Shown here: one piece after another, positions 8,262 through 14,824 of the stretch
How positions within the stretch are numbered: the stretch's first letter is position 1
How the letters are laid out: every line of letters begins with the position of its first letter
Program-made: the position numbers and the translations under genes
The notes under the pieces: model-generated
What the model was told of the DNA's origin: nothing
What the model saw: the letters and a program-made list of their open reading frames with translations, nothing else
Databases searched by the model: none
Virus record (IMG/VR): IMGVR_UViG_3300030389_001169
Span: 1 to 34,939 of that record
DNA: 34,939 nt
From: a virus
Reading direction: 5' to 3' (one strand)

Positions 8262-9319
8262 TGGCTAATCAAAACATACGCACACCAAGATTTTATACTG
8301 ATTTAATTAATTATCATAGAGCTAGAGGATCAGCAATTGGTAGTGTGACAGCTACCAATGCATCTAATCAGTTTATTGGATTACCAACAAGCAATAATGT
8401 TGGTGATTTGTTAGATTTGCGACCATTAAATCAAGTTACGTTTGATACTAGCGCAGATACCGATGGACATGTGTTATTTAATTTTACTTTTTCTGCTTCT
8501 AGTTACAAACAAACTTATGTTGCAATCTTAAATCATAATTTATTTAGTTGTGATGGAAGATTTAAAATATTTGCTGGTAATCAATCAAGTGATCATACGG
8601 CTTTAGATGGTGCTAACGCAGAGACTGCTGATATTAATTGGAGTAGTGCTGGAGCAACAGAAGTAGTAAATGCAGATACAATTGCAGCTTCTGACAGCAA
8701 TAAAACAGTTACAGTAACACCTGCAAGTGATGGATCTACAATTTTAACCTTCAATGAAACAAATTTACGTTATTGGGCAATACAATTTGAAGGTGATACT
8801 GCGTGGGATTCTAGCACTGATTTTAAATTAGGTGGTGTGATGATTGGTGAGCATTTTGACATGCCACAATCACCAGATCTACAACTTACAAGACGCATTC
8901 ATTATGATAAGGTAGATATTCAAGAATCATTAGGTGGTCAAAGATTTGCGAATGCAACTAGTTTTGGACGTACAGCATCAAGTACATCAAAAAGTCCATT
9001 TTCATTAGGTACGTATGGACAAACTACATATGGTGGTAGAATTATTTATGACATGAATTTTAGTTTTTTACAGGCAAGTGATTTATTACCTAATGAAACT
9101 ACAGTATATCAATTTACAAATGATTCAGTCATATCTGATGCTTGGAATTTAACAGATGGACCACATAGGCCATTTATATTTAGTATTGATAATACCAGCA
9201 CTGGTACAAACGCAGAATCAGAGCATATGTTTGCTAGATTTAATCAAGACTCACTTGATATGCAGCAAGTTGCGCCAGACGTATATAATATTAGTTTGAG
9301 TATCGCAGAAGAGTTCTAA
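8261..9319 (+). CDS. Minor tail / tail-tip protein
   Basis: A 352-aa protein that is beta-rich with abundant Ser, Thr, Asn and Asp, has no signal peptide, and starts in a TAATG overlap with the LamG tail-tip gene. The N-terminus (FYTDLINYHRARG) and the Trp/Phe-rich C-terminal half (RPFIFSIDNT) look like a structural protein with jelly-roll type domains. Position as the last gene of the tail operon suggests a baseplate-peripheral or receptor-proximal component. No specific family was recognised. Confidence 0.6.
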   Translation: MANQNIRTPRFYTDLINYHRARGSAIGSVTATNASNQFIGLPTSNNVGDLLDLRPLNQVTFDTSADTDGHVLFNFTFSASSYKQTYVAILNHNLFSCDGRFKIFAGNQSSDHTALDGANAETADINWSSAGATEVVNADTIAASDSNKTVTVTPASDGSTILTFNETNLRYWAIQFEGDTAWDSSTDFKLGGVMIGEHFDMPQSPDLQLTRRIHYDKVDIQESLGGQRFANATSFGRTASSTSKSPFSLGTYGQTTYGGRIIYDMNFSFLQASDLLPNETTVYQFTNDSVISDAWNLTDGPHRPFIFSIDNTSTGTNAESEHMFARFNQDSLDMQQVAPDVYNISLSIAEEF

Positions 9320-9334
9320 AATAATCCTTGCCAA

Positions 9335-9368
9335 GTGTTGACAAAGTTTCTTAGTTTCTGTCAACACC
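9335..9368. promoter_or_regulatory. Operator palindrome upstream of the HTH regulator
   Basis: GTGTTGACA (9335-9343) and TGTCAACAC (9359-9367) are perfect 9-bp inverted arms separated by 15 bp, ending 2 bp before the start codon of the XRE-type regulator. Each arm contains TTGACA on one strand, but no convincing -10 box follows in either direction. The right arm word TGTCAACACC recurs exactly at 19583-19592 and 19808-19817. The most likely reading is a repressor binding site used for autoregulation. Confidence 0.7.
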
Positions 9369-9557
9369 ATGAAAGAATTAAAACAACATATGAGAGAGTG
9401 TGGCTTTTCACAAAACCAATTAGCTAAACATATTGCACTCGATAAGTCCATGTTATCATTAATGATGAATGGCAAAAGAAAATTTAGACATGAACATAAG
9501 GTCCGCATTGCGCGTGTACTTGGTATTAAGATGGAATTTATTAAATGGCCTTATTAG
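9369..9557 (+). CDS. XRE/Cro-like helix-turn-helix regulator
   Basis: A 62-aa protein that is essentially one DNA-binding domain. The helix-turn-helix spans about residues 14-36: FSQNQLAKHIALDKSMLSLM, then a basic wing-proximal segment NGKRKFR and the IARVLGI helix. This is the Cro/C1 (XRE) pattern, with length as in Cro-type repressors. Its ATG lies directly after the operator palindrome at 9335-9367, so it probably represses its own transcription and may also act at the two further copies of the operator word in the control region at 19.6-19.8 kb. No partner repressor or integrase is visible, so a role in timing of gene expression is more likely than lysogeny. Confidence 0.8.
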   Translation: MKELKQHMRECGFSQNQLAKHIALDKSMLSLMMNGKRKFRHEHKVRIARVLGIKMEFIKWPY

Positions 9558-9572
9558 ATTTGCTCCATAACA

Positions 9573-9646
9573 CATGGGCAGTACCACTTTTAATAGTGTA
9601 CCCACAACTACTCTCTCTCTCTTAACACTATTAGGTGCTGCCCATG
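9573..9646 (+). promoter_or_regulatory. Long RNA hairpin sequestering RBS and start codon
   Basis: Bases 9573-9585 (CATGGGCAGTACC) pair with 9634-9646 (GGTGCTGCCCATG) as 13 bp with one U-G. Bases 9592-9599 (AATAGTGT) pair with 9625-9632 (ACACTATT) as 8 perfect bp. A 6-against-1 internal loop separates the stems, and the apical loop is a 25-nt pyrimidine-rich stretch (CTCTCTCTCT). The 3' arm contains both the AGGTG Shine-Dalgarno (9633-9637) and ATG 9644. Translation of the next gene should be blocked until the helix opens, so this is a candidate cis-acting translational switch. Confidence 0.7.
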
Positions 9647-9853
9647 AAATTTAAAATTACAATTAAAGACAGTGATGAGCGATTCAAGTTTGCACATGAT
9701 TGTCGCAAAATATTCGATAATTCGAATACATACAAACCGCAGTCTAAGGAATCAGATATTGGTATTCAGGCAGAAATAACTGAACAACAATATAAAAAAG
9801 TGATCGCCTTATTAGAAAGACGCGGATATTCATATAAACTAATTAAGGAGTAA
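9644..9853 (+). CDS. Small hypothetical protein behind a translational hairpin
   Basis: A 69-aa protein. I placed the start at ATG 9644, with AGGTG 6 nt upstream; both are inside the 3' arm of the long hairpin at 9573-9646. The protein is charged, with an N-terminal strand (MKFKITIKDS), a helix, and a C-terminal helix ending RRGYSYKLIKE, compatible with a small alpha/beta fold. No family was recognised. It precedes the SSB-like gene by 3 nt and so belongs to the replication operon. Confidence 0.65.
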   Translation: MKFKITIKDSDERFKFAHDCRKIFDNSNTYKPQSKESDIGIQAEITEQQYKKVIALLERRGYSYKLIKE

Positions 9854-9856
9854 TCG

Positions 9857-10354
9857 ATGAGTGGTTTACTTAATGCTGATTATAGCGTGCCTTCTAGTGG
9901 TGAAAGCAGCTATATGAAGTTTGTAAAAGGTGAAAATAGATTCCGAATATTAGATACACCAGTAGTTGGTTATCAATATTGGCAGGATGATAGGACACCA
10001 GTTCGTATTAAACTAGCTAATGAAGCACCTGCTGGTGAGAAGCCAAAGCATTTTTGGCAAGTGCCTGTTTGGTCTGGTGGTCAGGTAAAGATACTGGATA
10101 TTACGCAGGCTACTGTGCAGAAGCAGTTGCTAGACTTGGATCGTAATAGTGAGTGGGGCAACCTATCACAATATGATGTAATTGTTACTAGAAATGGCGA
10201 TGGTATGGATACTACCTACACTGCAACGCCATGTCCTAAGTCACCGATGACTGATGAAATGACGAAGGCTTACAAAGAGTTTAAAGCCGACTATGATCCA
10301 AACGCAGTATTTGAAGGAAACGCCGCTACTCAAGAAGAAGAGCTTCCTTTCTAA
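9857..10354 (+). CDS. Single-stranded DNA-binding protein (phage SSB-like)
   Basis: A 165-aa protein with a strong ribosome binding site (AAGGAG). The N-terminal two thirds are beta-rich and contain the segment ENRFRILDTPVVGYQYW, which I associate with phage ssDNA-binding proteins. The C-terminus is acidic and ends QEEELPF, the aromatic-tipped acidic tail by which SSB proteins dock replication partners (compare the DDDIPF tip of bacterial SSB). It coats ssDNA during replication and recombination. The next gene is a Holliday junction resolvase-like nuclease, which fits a replication/recombination operon. Confidence 0.7.
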   Translation: MSGLLNADYSVPSSGESSYMKFVKGENRFRILDTPVVGYQYWQDDRTPVRIKLANEAPAGEKPKHFWQVPVWSGGQVKILDITQATVQKQLLDLDRNSEWGNLSQYDVIVTRNGDGMDTTYTATPCPKSPMTDEMTKAYKEFKADYDPNAVFEGNAATQEEELPF

Positions 10355-10356
10355 AT

Positions 10357-10746
10357 ATGCCTTCTTCCGCATCTAGAAAAGGCTACAAAGGTGAAGTCGA
10401 GGTCGTAGAATTGCTCCGCGATCTTGGCTTCACCGCCGAGCGTTCGTGGGGAAGTGATGGGCGCAGCTTTGGCGAAAAGAGTGATATAGATGTCAAAGCT
10501 ACTAAAGGCGATCTTACCATCCTGGTACAAGTAAAGAGAAGAAAAAAGATCGCAGGATTTTTAGATTTTAAGAATGCAGATGTAGTGATGGTCAGGCAAG
10601 ATAGAAAGCCTTGGCTGTGGATTGCAAAGCATTCATGGATGAAAAATTTATTTAAACGCGGAGTCGTAGAAACCCATAACCAAGAAAATGGCGTGTCTAA
10701 TGATCGTGATAGTCAAGACTCCGCGAAATTTAAGGAGAGAGAATAA
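10357..10746 (+). CDS. Holliday junction resolvase, Hjc-like PD-(D/E)XK nuclease
   Basis: A 129-aa protein carrying the Hjc-type signature: RKGYKGEVEVVELLRDLGF with catalytic-type Glu13, AERSWGSDGRSFGEKSDID with Asp45, and the QVK core at 58-60 (Gln58, Lys60). These are the E-D-(Q/E)XK residues of the PD-(D/E)XK fold. Such enzymes cut four-way junctions and branched replication intermediates before packaging. About the last 30 residues are polar and probably disordered. The stop overlaps the next start (TAATG). Confidence 0.78.
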   Translation: MPSSASRKGYKGEVEVVELLRDLGFTAERSWGSDGRSFGEKSDIDVKATKGDLTILVQVKRRKKIAGFLDFKNADVVMVRQDRKPWLWIAKHSWMKNLFKRGVVETHNQENGVSNDRDSQDSAKFKERE

Positions 10747-10910
10747 TGCCATATCCAATGAAACCTAAAGCAGCTATGGTTGCTATCGTATCAAATAGTG
10801 TAATAAAAGCATTAAAGAAGCATATACCAGATCAGGACAAACGTGTTGATGTTGCGCTGGATGTATGTGATGATATTTTAAAAACCTTACAACGCAGGAG
10901 AGAGAAATGA
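10746..10910 (+). CDS. Small hypothetical protein, 54 aa
   Basis: A short gene between the resolvase and the next protein. It starts in a TAATG overlap (10744-10748) and ends in an ATGA overlap (10907-10910), so its position in a coupled operon supports real translation. The product is helical (MVAIVSNSVIKALKKHI), with a basic C-terminus (LQRRREK). No known family was recognised. Confidence 0.6.
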   Translation: MPYPMKPKAAMVAIVSNSVIKALKKHIPDQDKRVDVALDVCDDILKTLQRRREK

Positions 10911-11320
10911 AGTATAATGAATTTAATCAATTAAGAGATAGTTTTTTTAAAACTGCATCTGAGGTAAGTGATAACAAATCAATTGAGTATACCATTAGCA
11001 ATGATGATAAACTGTACAATTTTAAGCACGTAGCGGATCGGCTTGGAATTACGCCAAAGCAGGCACTAATGGTATATGTATTGAAACATGTTGATGCGCT
11101 GGCTAATGATGCAAAGACAGGCAAAACACACAGTGATGAAACCACATATAATCGTTGTCTCGATGTGGCAAATTACATGGTGCTTTTGGCTGCTATCGAT
11201 AAGGAAAATCCACATGCAAATAACATTAAGCCAAATGGAATTGCGGATAGCGAAGGGCGTAGCACAAGCAAAAATGAATCAGAATCAACGCAATGGAGTG
11301 ACATCTCGCGGTCAGCGTGA
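10907..11320 (+). CDS. Conserved phage protein with helical C-terminal core
   Basis: A 137-aa protein. The core (about residues 40-105) has the pattern LGITPKQALMVYVLKHVDAL followed by SDETTYNRCLDVANYMVLLAAI. That second segment resembles phage proteins of the DUF1599 / nucleotide-modification-associated type, where a Glu is followed by R-x-x-D-x-x-N-Y. I recognise the resemblance but cannot confirm it. The last 47 nt overlap the following nuclease gene in another frame, and the final Ser/Glu-rich residues are probably disordered. Starts in an ATGA overlap. Confidence 0.55.
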   Translation: MKYNEFNQLRDSFFKTASEVSDNKSIEYTISNDDKLYNFKHVADRLGITPKQALMVYVLKHVDALANDAKTGKTHSDETTYNRCLDVANYMVLLAAIDKENPHANNIKPNGIADSEGRSTSKNESESTQWSDISRSA

Positions 11321-11705
11321 TTTAACCATAGATATGCGTGGGGTGTGCGGAGAACTCGCTGTGTGTAAAAAATATAATGCCTATCCTGACTTTGTAATTG
11401 GACCACATTATAGTGGCTATGATCTTAGTATTAATGATGTAAAGATTGATGTTAAGACTACAAAGTATAATCCTGGGTATTTACAAGCAAAGCTAAAAAA
11501 GAACATAAAAGACTGTGATGCATTTATATTAGTGCATGATGCAAGTCCTGTATTTACGTTGCTAGGCTGGGCAAAGTCTGAAGAATTACTCTCTGAATCA
11601 AATATAAAGGACACTGGTTATGGTCCTAATTATAATATGGATAGTACATCGTTAACTACGATGGAGTTTTTTGAACCTTATATAGAATGGAAACAAAATG
11701 CATAG
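11274..11705 (+). CDS. Putative PD-(D/E)XK nuclease
   Basis: A 143-aa protein. ATG 11274 is chosen because the frame upstream of it overlaps the preceding gene and has no family features. The nuclease core is visible as GVCGELAV (Glu27), SGYDLSIND (Asp50) and KIDVKTTKY (Asp59-x-Lys61), the E-D-DxK arrangement of restriction-endonuclease-like folds. A hydrophobic strand (DAFILVHDA) follows. The target is unknown; in phages such proteins act as recombination nucleases or homing-type endonucleases. The next gene is a second nuclease of similar size, and the two overlap by 8 nt. Confidence 0.65.
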   Translation: MNQNQRNGVTSRGQRDLTIDMRGVCGELAVCKKYNAYPDFVIGPHYSGYDLSINDVKIDVKTTKYNPGYLQAKLKKNIKDCDAFILVHDASPVFTLLGWAKSEELLSESNIKDTGYGPNYNMDSTSLTTMEFFEPYIEWKQNA

Positions 11706-12084
11706 TCAATATAAAGGTGCAATAGGAGAGCTTGCAGTTCAAAAAGATTTGTTAATACAAGGATATAATGTGTATCATCCTTTGGTTGATGCAGATCAAG
11801 TTGATTTAGTGGTAGAAATGAAAAATGGTGCAATGAAAAAAGTGCAGATTAAATCAGTTGCACACAAAGCTAAGAGAACAGCAATAGAAGTTAATTTAAG
11901 TAAATATAAAAATACAAATCGAGTAGATGTAGTTGCAGTGTATTATTGTCCAAAAGATATAATAGCATACGTGCCATATGAAAATACACATGCACTTACA
12001 TTGGCACTAACAACAGGTAAGAACAATCAGAGCAAAGGCAGAAAATGGTTTTATTCTTACGAAAGGTTTCCAGAGTTTAGCTGA
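11698..12084 (+). CDS. Putative PD-(D/E)XK endonuclease, homing-type-like
   Basis: A 128-aa protein with the order KGAIGELAVQKDLLIQGYNV (Glu11), DADQVDLVVEM (Asp36) and KKVQIKSV (Gln50-x-Lys52). This is the pattern of the small PD-(D/E)XK family that includes group I intron-associated endonucleases (I-Ssp6803I type), as far as I can judge from memory. The C-terminal half has two strands (VDVVAVYYC, IIAYVPYE). It overlaps the preceding nuclease and is followed by a TGATG overlap. Because the capsid gene of this phage carries a group I intron with no ORF, a role in trans is conceivable but unproven. Confidence 0.62.
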   Translation: MHSQYKGAIGELAVQKDLLIQGYNVYHPLVDADQVDLVVEMKNGAMKKVQIKSVAHKAKRTAIEVNLSKYKNTNRVDVVAVYYCPKDIIAYVPYENTHALTLALTTGKNNQSKGRKWFYSYERFPEFS

Positions 12085-12302
12085 TGATAGAATATTACGC
12101 AGGAAGTATACAGTATGATACTGATGATTTACAAACGGCCGATGAGGTCATTACAAGGTTAGACTTAAAAGATTTAATTAAAGACCTTAAAAAGTTAAAA
12201 AGTTTAAGGAAAGGCGGAGAGTTATTGTTTGCTGCGCAAATATTATTTGATGGCTCTGAAGTAGATATAACTAACAAAGTAAGGAGAGAGATAAATGGAT
12301 GA
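12084..12302 (+). CDS. Small hypothetical protein, 72 aa
   Basis: Starts in a TGATG overlap with the endonuclease gene. The product is acidic at the N-terminus with a Lys/Leu helix in the centre (LDLKDLIKDLKKLKSLRKG). No motif, membrane segment or family was recognised. It overlaps the next gene by 8 nt, so it is embedded in the operon. Confidence 0.6.
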   Translation: MIEYYAGSIQYDTDDLQTADEVITRLDLKDLIKDLKKLKSLRKGGELLFAAQILFDGSEVDITNKVRREING

Positions 12303-12531
12303 TGTATTAAATTGGAGTAAAACTATATTTGAGTATAATAAAAACCAAGATCGAAAGAATACTGATGCATTTAAGGCAGATGAGCATATATACCATTGTA
12401 CTGCCTGCAATCGGTGTTGGGAGAGATCTAAGCAAACAACAAAGTATCATATAGAGTATTATGAAGATTTTGTGACATATGGTAAAGAGAAAAAGATTTG
12501 TAATCAATGCACACCTGACAAAAATGTTTAG
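12295..12531 (+). CDS. Small zinc-finger-like protein
   Basis: A 78-aa protein with two cysteine pairs, CTAC (about residues 36-39) with a nearby third Cys in NRCW, and CNQC near residues 70-73, spaced as in a zinc ribbon. The N-terminal half is charged. Such small treble-clef or ribbon proteins in phage replication operons bind DNA or partner proteins; nothing more can be said. A GGAGAGAG purine run precedes ATG 12295. Confidence 0.6.
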   Translation: MDDVLNWSKTIFEYNKNQDRKNTDAFKADEHIYHCTACNRCWERSKQTTKYHIEYYEDFVTYGKEKKICNQCTPDKNV

Positions 12532-12579
12532 AAGGATGATAAATGTATATTCCTTGGTTTGGCTATGGTTGAGGCAGCC

Positions 12580-13914
12580 ATGTCAGGTGTGAAACTTTTA
12601 GACTTATTTAGTGGCATAGGTGGATTCCATTTAGGCTTTGAACGTGCAGGCTTCGAGTTTGATTACGTTGGATTTGCCGAGGTAGACAAATATGCCAGTG
12701 CAGTATATAAATATAACAATCCATTTGCAGAGGAGTTAGGAGATGTTAAATCTATTCGATCAGAAAACCTTCCCAAAATCGACATTATCACTTTTGGCTC
12801 GCCTTGCCAAGATTTTAGCCTGGCTGGAAAACGCCTTGGCGCCTCTTCAGGAACGCGCAGTTCTCTTATCTGGGAAGCAATTAGGCTCATCGATGAGTGC
12901 AAACCACGTGTTTTTGTCTGGGAAAATGTTAAAGGAACATTCTCCTCAAACGATGGCGCAGACTTTTGGGCAATTATCCAGGCCTTTACCAACATTGGGA
13001 GCTATCGACTCGAATGGCAACTGCTTAATACACGCTGGTTTTTACCCCAAAATAGAGAGCGGCTATACCTTGTCGGATATACTGGAGACAGAGGTGGACG
13101 ATCGGTATTTCCTATCGGAGAAGATGGTGCAAGCATTAACACAAATAAAGGAAAAATAGATATAGTTGGTACAACTTTAGATACTGGAGCAAAAGGAACA
13201 AATTCTAGACATTGGGTTTATGATAGTAATGGTATCACTGGTGCTTTATCAGCAACAGATTATAAACAACCTAAACAAATTAAAATCGCAGATTTTCGCA
13301 ACGATGAAGGACTGCGTGTACGTAAAGATAGTGTGTCACCTACATTGGCTACGCGTAAGCATTCTCAGACAGATATTAGCACCATGCCGCCGTTTGTGTG
13401 GAAAGATACAGTTCAACCAGTATTAACACCAAATCGTGTAAATAAAAGACAGGATGGTCGCAGATTTAAAGAAGATGGCGAAGATATGTTTACGCTTACG
13501 CAACAAGATCAGCATGGAGTGATGTTAAAATCTGTACGATCAGCAGGTAATAAGGATGGAAGCAGATATTATTATGAAGATGATGTTACGCAAACTATAG
13601 CTTCTAATCCAACATCTGATAATCTTCCAATGGTTAATCAAAGAGAATATGCACCTTGCATGAGAGCAGAACATCATAACACTGCGGATGTACATTTTGT
13701 GAATGGAGTTAAAAAGAATCAAACTTCCATACGCAGACTTACGCCAGTGGAATGTATGCGCTTGCAAGGCTTTCCAGATAATCATAATGAGTTTGGATTG
13801 TTAGATGGTAAGAAGGTTGCCATTAGTGATACACAAAGATATAAACAAGCTGGTAATGCAGTGACTGTGGATGTAGTTGCAGCAGTAGCCAGAAAAATAA
13901 AGGAGTTATTATGA
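12580..13914 (+). CDS. DNA C5-cytosine methyltransferase
   Basis: A 444-aa enzyme that transfers methyl from SAM to C5 of cytosine. All main motifs are present: motif I LLDLFSGIGGFHLGFERAGF (SAM binding), motif IV GSPCQDFSLAGKR with catalytic Cys76, motif VI ENVKG, motif VIII QNRERLYLVGY, motif IX RRLTPVECMRLQGFPD and motif X QAGNAVTVDVV. The long variable segment between VIII and IX is the target recognition domain. I place the start at ATG 12580, with GAGG 5 nt upstream; ATG 12565 in the same frame has no such signal. No cognate restriction gene is clearly paired with it, so it is probably an orphan that protects phage DNA. Confidence 0.92.
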   Translation: MSGVKLLDLFSGIGGFHLGFERAGFEFDYVGFAEVDKYASAVYKYNNPFAEELGDVKSIRSENLPKIDIITFGSPCQDFSLAGKRLGASSGTRSSLIWEAIRLIDECKPRVFVWENVKGTFSSNDGADFWAIIQAFTNIGSYRLEWQLLNTRWFLPQNRERLYLVGYTGDRGGRSVFPIGEDGASINTNKGKIDIVGTTLDTGAKGTNSRHWVYDSNGITGALSATDYKQPKQIKIADFRNDEGLRVRKDSVSPTLATRKHSQTDISTMPPFVWKDTVQPVLTPNRVNKRQDGRRFKEDGEDMFTLTQQDQHGVMLKSVRSAGNKDGSRYYYEDDVTQTIASNPTSDNLPMVNQREYAPCMRAEHHNTADVHFVNGVKKNQTSIRRLTPVECMRLQGFPDNHNEFGLLDGKKVAISDTQRYKQAGNAVTVDVVAAVARKIKELL

Positions 13915-14078
13915 GTTTTTGGCTACAATCATTATCCGAAAATGGATTTGATGTATTTACATTAGTGTACATCGCAGTGCTGCTTATTGTATATCATTAC
14001 TTAATGCGCTGGTATATACATAAAGAATTAGCAGAAATAAAAGAAATGTTGATGGATTTATATTATGATCTTGATTGA
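13911..14078 (+). CDS. Small single-pass membrane protein
   Basis: A 55-aa protein starting in an ATGA overlap with the methyltransferase stop. One strong transmembrane segment covers about residues 15-34 (VFTLVYIAVLLIVYHYLM), followed by a basic then acidic helix (KELAEIKEMLMDLYYDLD). No family was recognised. It overlaps the next tiny membrane gene by 14 nt. Function is unknown; it could inhibit host functions at the membrane. Confidence 0.6.
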   Translation: MSFWLQSLSENGFDVFTLVYIAVLLIVYHYLMRWYIHKELAEIKEMLMDLYYDLD

Positions 14079-14175
14079 TATATCAGAATACCTGCTAAAT
14101 GGAATATTGGCACTTATTATAGTTCATTACATATTGTTTTTAATTAATACATACAAAAGGAAAGAGAATGAGTAA
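14065..14175 (+). CDS. Tiny membrane protein, 36 aa
   Basis: An overlapping small ORF of 36 codons. It holds one hydrophobic helix (about residues 9-27, YLLNGILALIIVHYILFLI) and a basic tail NTYKRKENE. It overlaps the previous small gene by 14 nt and the exonuclease gene by 8 nt, which fits translational coupling. The AAGGAAAGAG stretch inside its end serves as the ribosome binding site of the next gene. Too short for family assignment. Confidence 0.45.
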   Translation: MILIDISEYLLNGILALIIVHYILFLINTYKRKENE

Positions 14176-14824
14176 AACAAAGCTACATGGACAGAATTAT
14201 GTCCTGCAGAATGGCAATCGTGCTAGTTCTGTAACTACTATCATCAATGCGATGTTAGGTTGGAATAAGAATACGTTAATTGCGTGGGCAAAGCGGATGA
14301 CCGCGCAGGGTGAGGATGCAGATGCAGTAATGCGTGAAGCAGGTCGCATCGGAACGTTGACACACCTATTAATACAAGGTTTTTTCCAAGGTTTTGATGT
14401 TGACACACGTGATTTCACACCTAATCAAGAAGAAAAAGCACTCAAAGCTTTCTTTGGCTTTAAGTCATGGTACGATAATGCAGGCATAAAAATATTAGCC
14501 AGTGAACTTGTCCTGGTAAATGAAGAGTTGCAGGTTGGTGGTACAGTAGATGCCATTGCGAAGAAAGATAATGAATTAATTGTTGTAGATTGGAAAACTT
14601 CAAAAGGTGGTCCATACCCAGAAATGATTGTGCAGTTAGGTGCATATACTATGATGTACGAAGCTGCGCAGCCAAAGGCCAAAGTATCTCATGGTATCAT
14701 AATGCGCTTTGGGAAGGAAGATGGAAAGTTTCATCAACATGTTATTGATCGCAAAAAGCTAGACGCTGGTGCGCAGGTTTTTAAGCATTGCTGTGCATTA
14801 AATAAGTTGCGCAGTGCGCTGTGA
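14168..14824 (+). CDS. RecB/Cas4-type PD-(D/E)XK exonuclease
   Basis: A 218-aa nuclease. The motif order is that of RecB-like phage exonucleases: a helical N-terminus with GTLTH (His66), SELVLVNEEL (Glu113), GGTVDAIA (Asp128), VVDWKTSKG (Asp141-x-Lys143) and the downstream Gln in QLGAY (Gln156). It probably degrades or processes dsDNA ends during phage recombination or host DNA breakdown. No C-terminal cysteine set for an iron-sulfur cluster is seen. The stop overlaps the GTG start of the primase-helicase by 4 nt. Confidence 0.82.
   Translation: MSKTKLHGQNYVLQNGNRASSVTTIINAMLGWNKNTLIAWAKRMTAQGEDADAVMREAGRIGTLTHLLIQGFFQGFDVDTRDFTPNQEEKALKAFFGFKSWYDNAGIKILASELVLVNEELQVGGTVDAIAKKDNELIVVDWKTSKGGPYPEMIVQLGAYTMMYEAAQPKAKVSHGIIMRFGKEDGKFHQHVIDRKKLDAGAQVFKHCCALNKLRSAL

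Noticed and set aside
12543-12572. A 9-codon ORF before the methyltransferase
   Set aside because: Too short, no supporting evidence beyond an upstream AAGGATGAT; at most a coupling leader.
12663-12995. A 110-codon minus-strand frame opposite the methyltransferase
   Set aside because: Shadow of a GC-richer conserved coding segment; no ribosome binding site.
12743-13159. A 138-codon + strand frame within the methyltransferase gene
   Set aside because: It overlaps the conserved methyltransferase motifs I-VIII in another frame and has no recognisable features or RBS.
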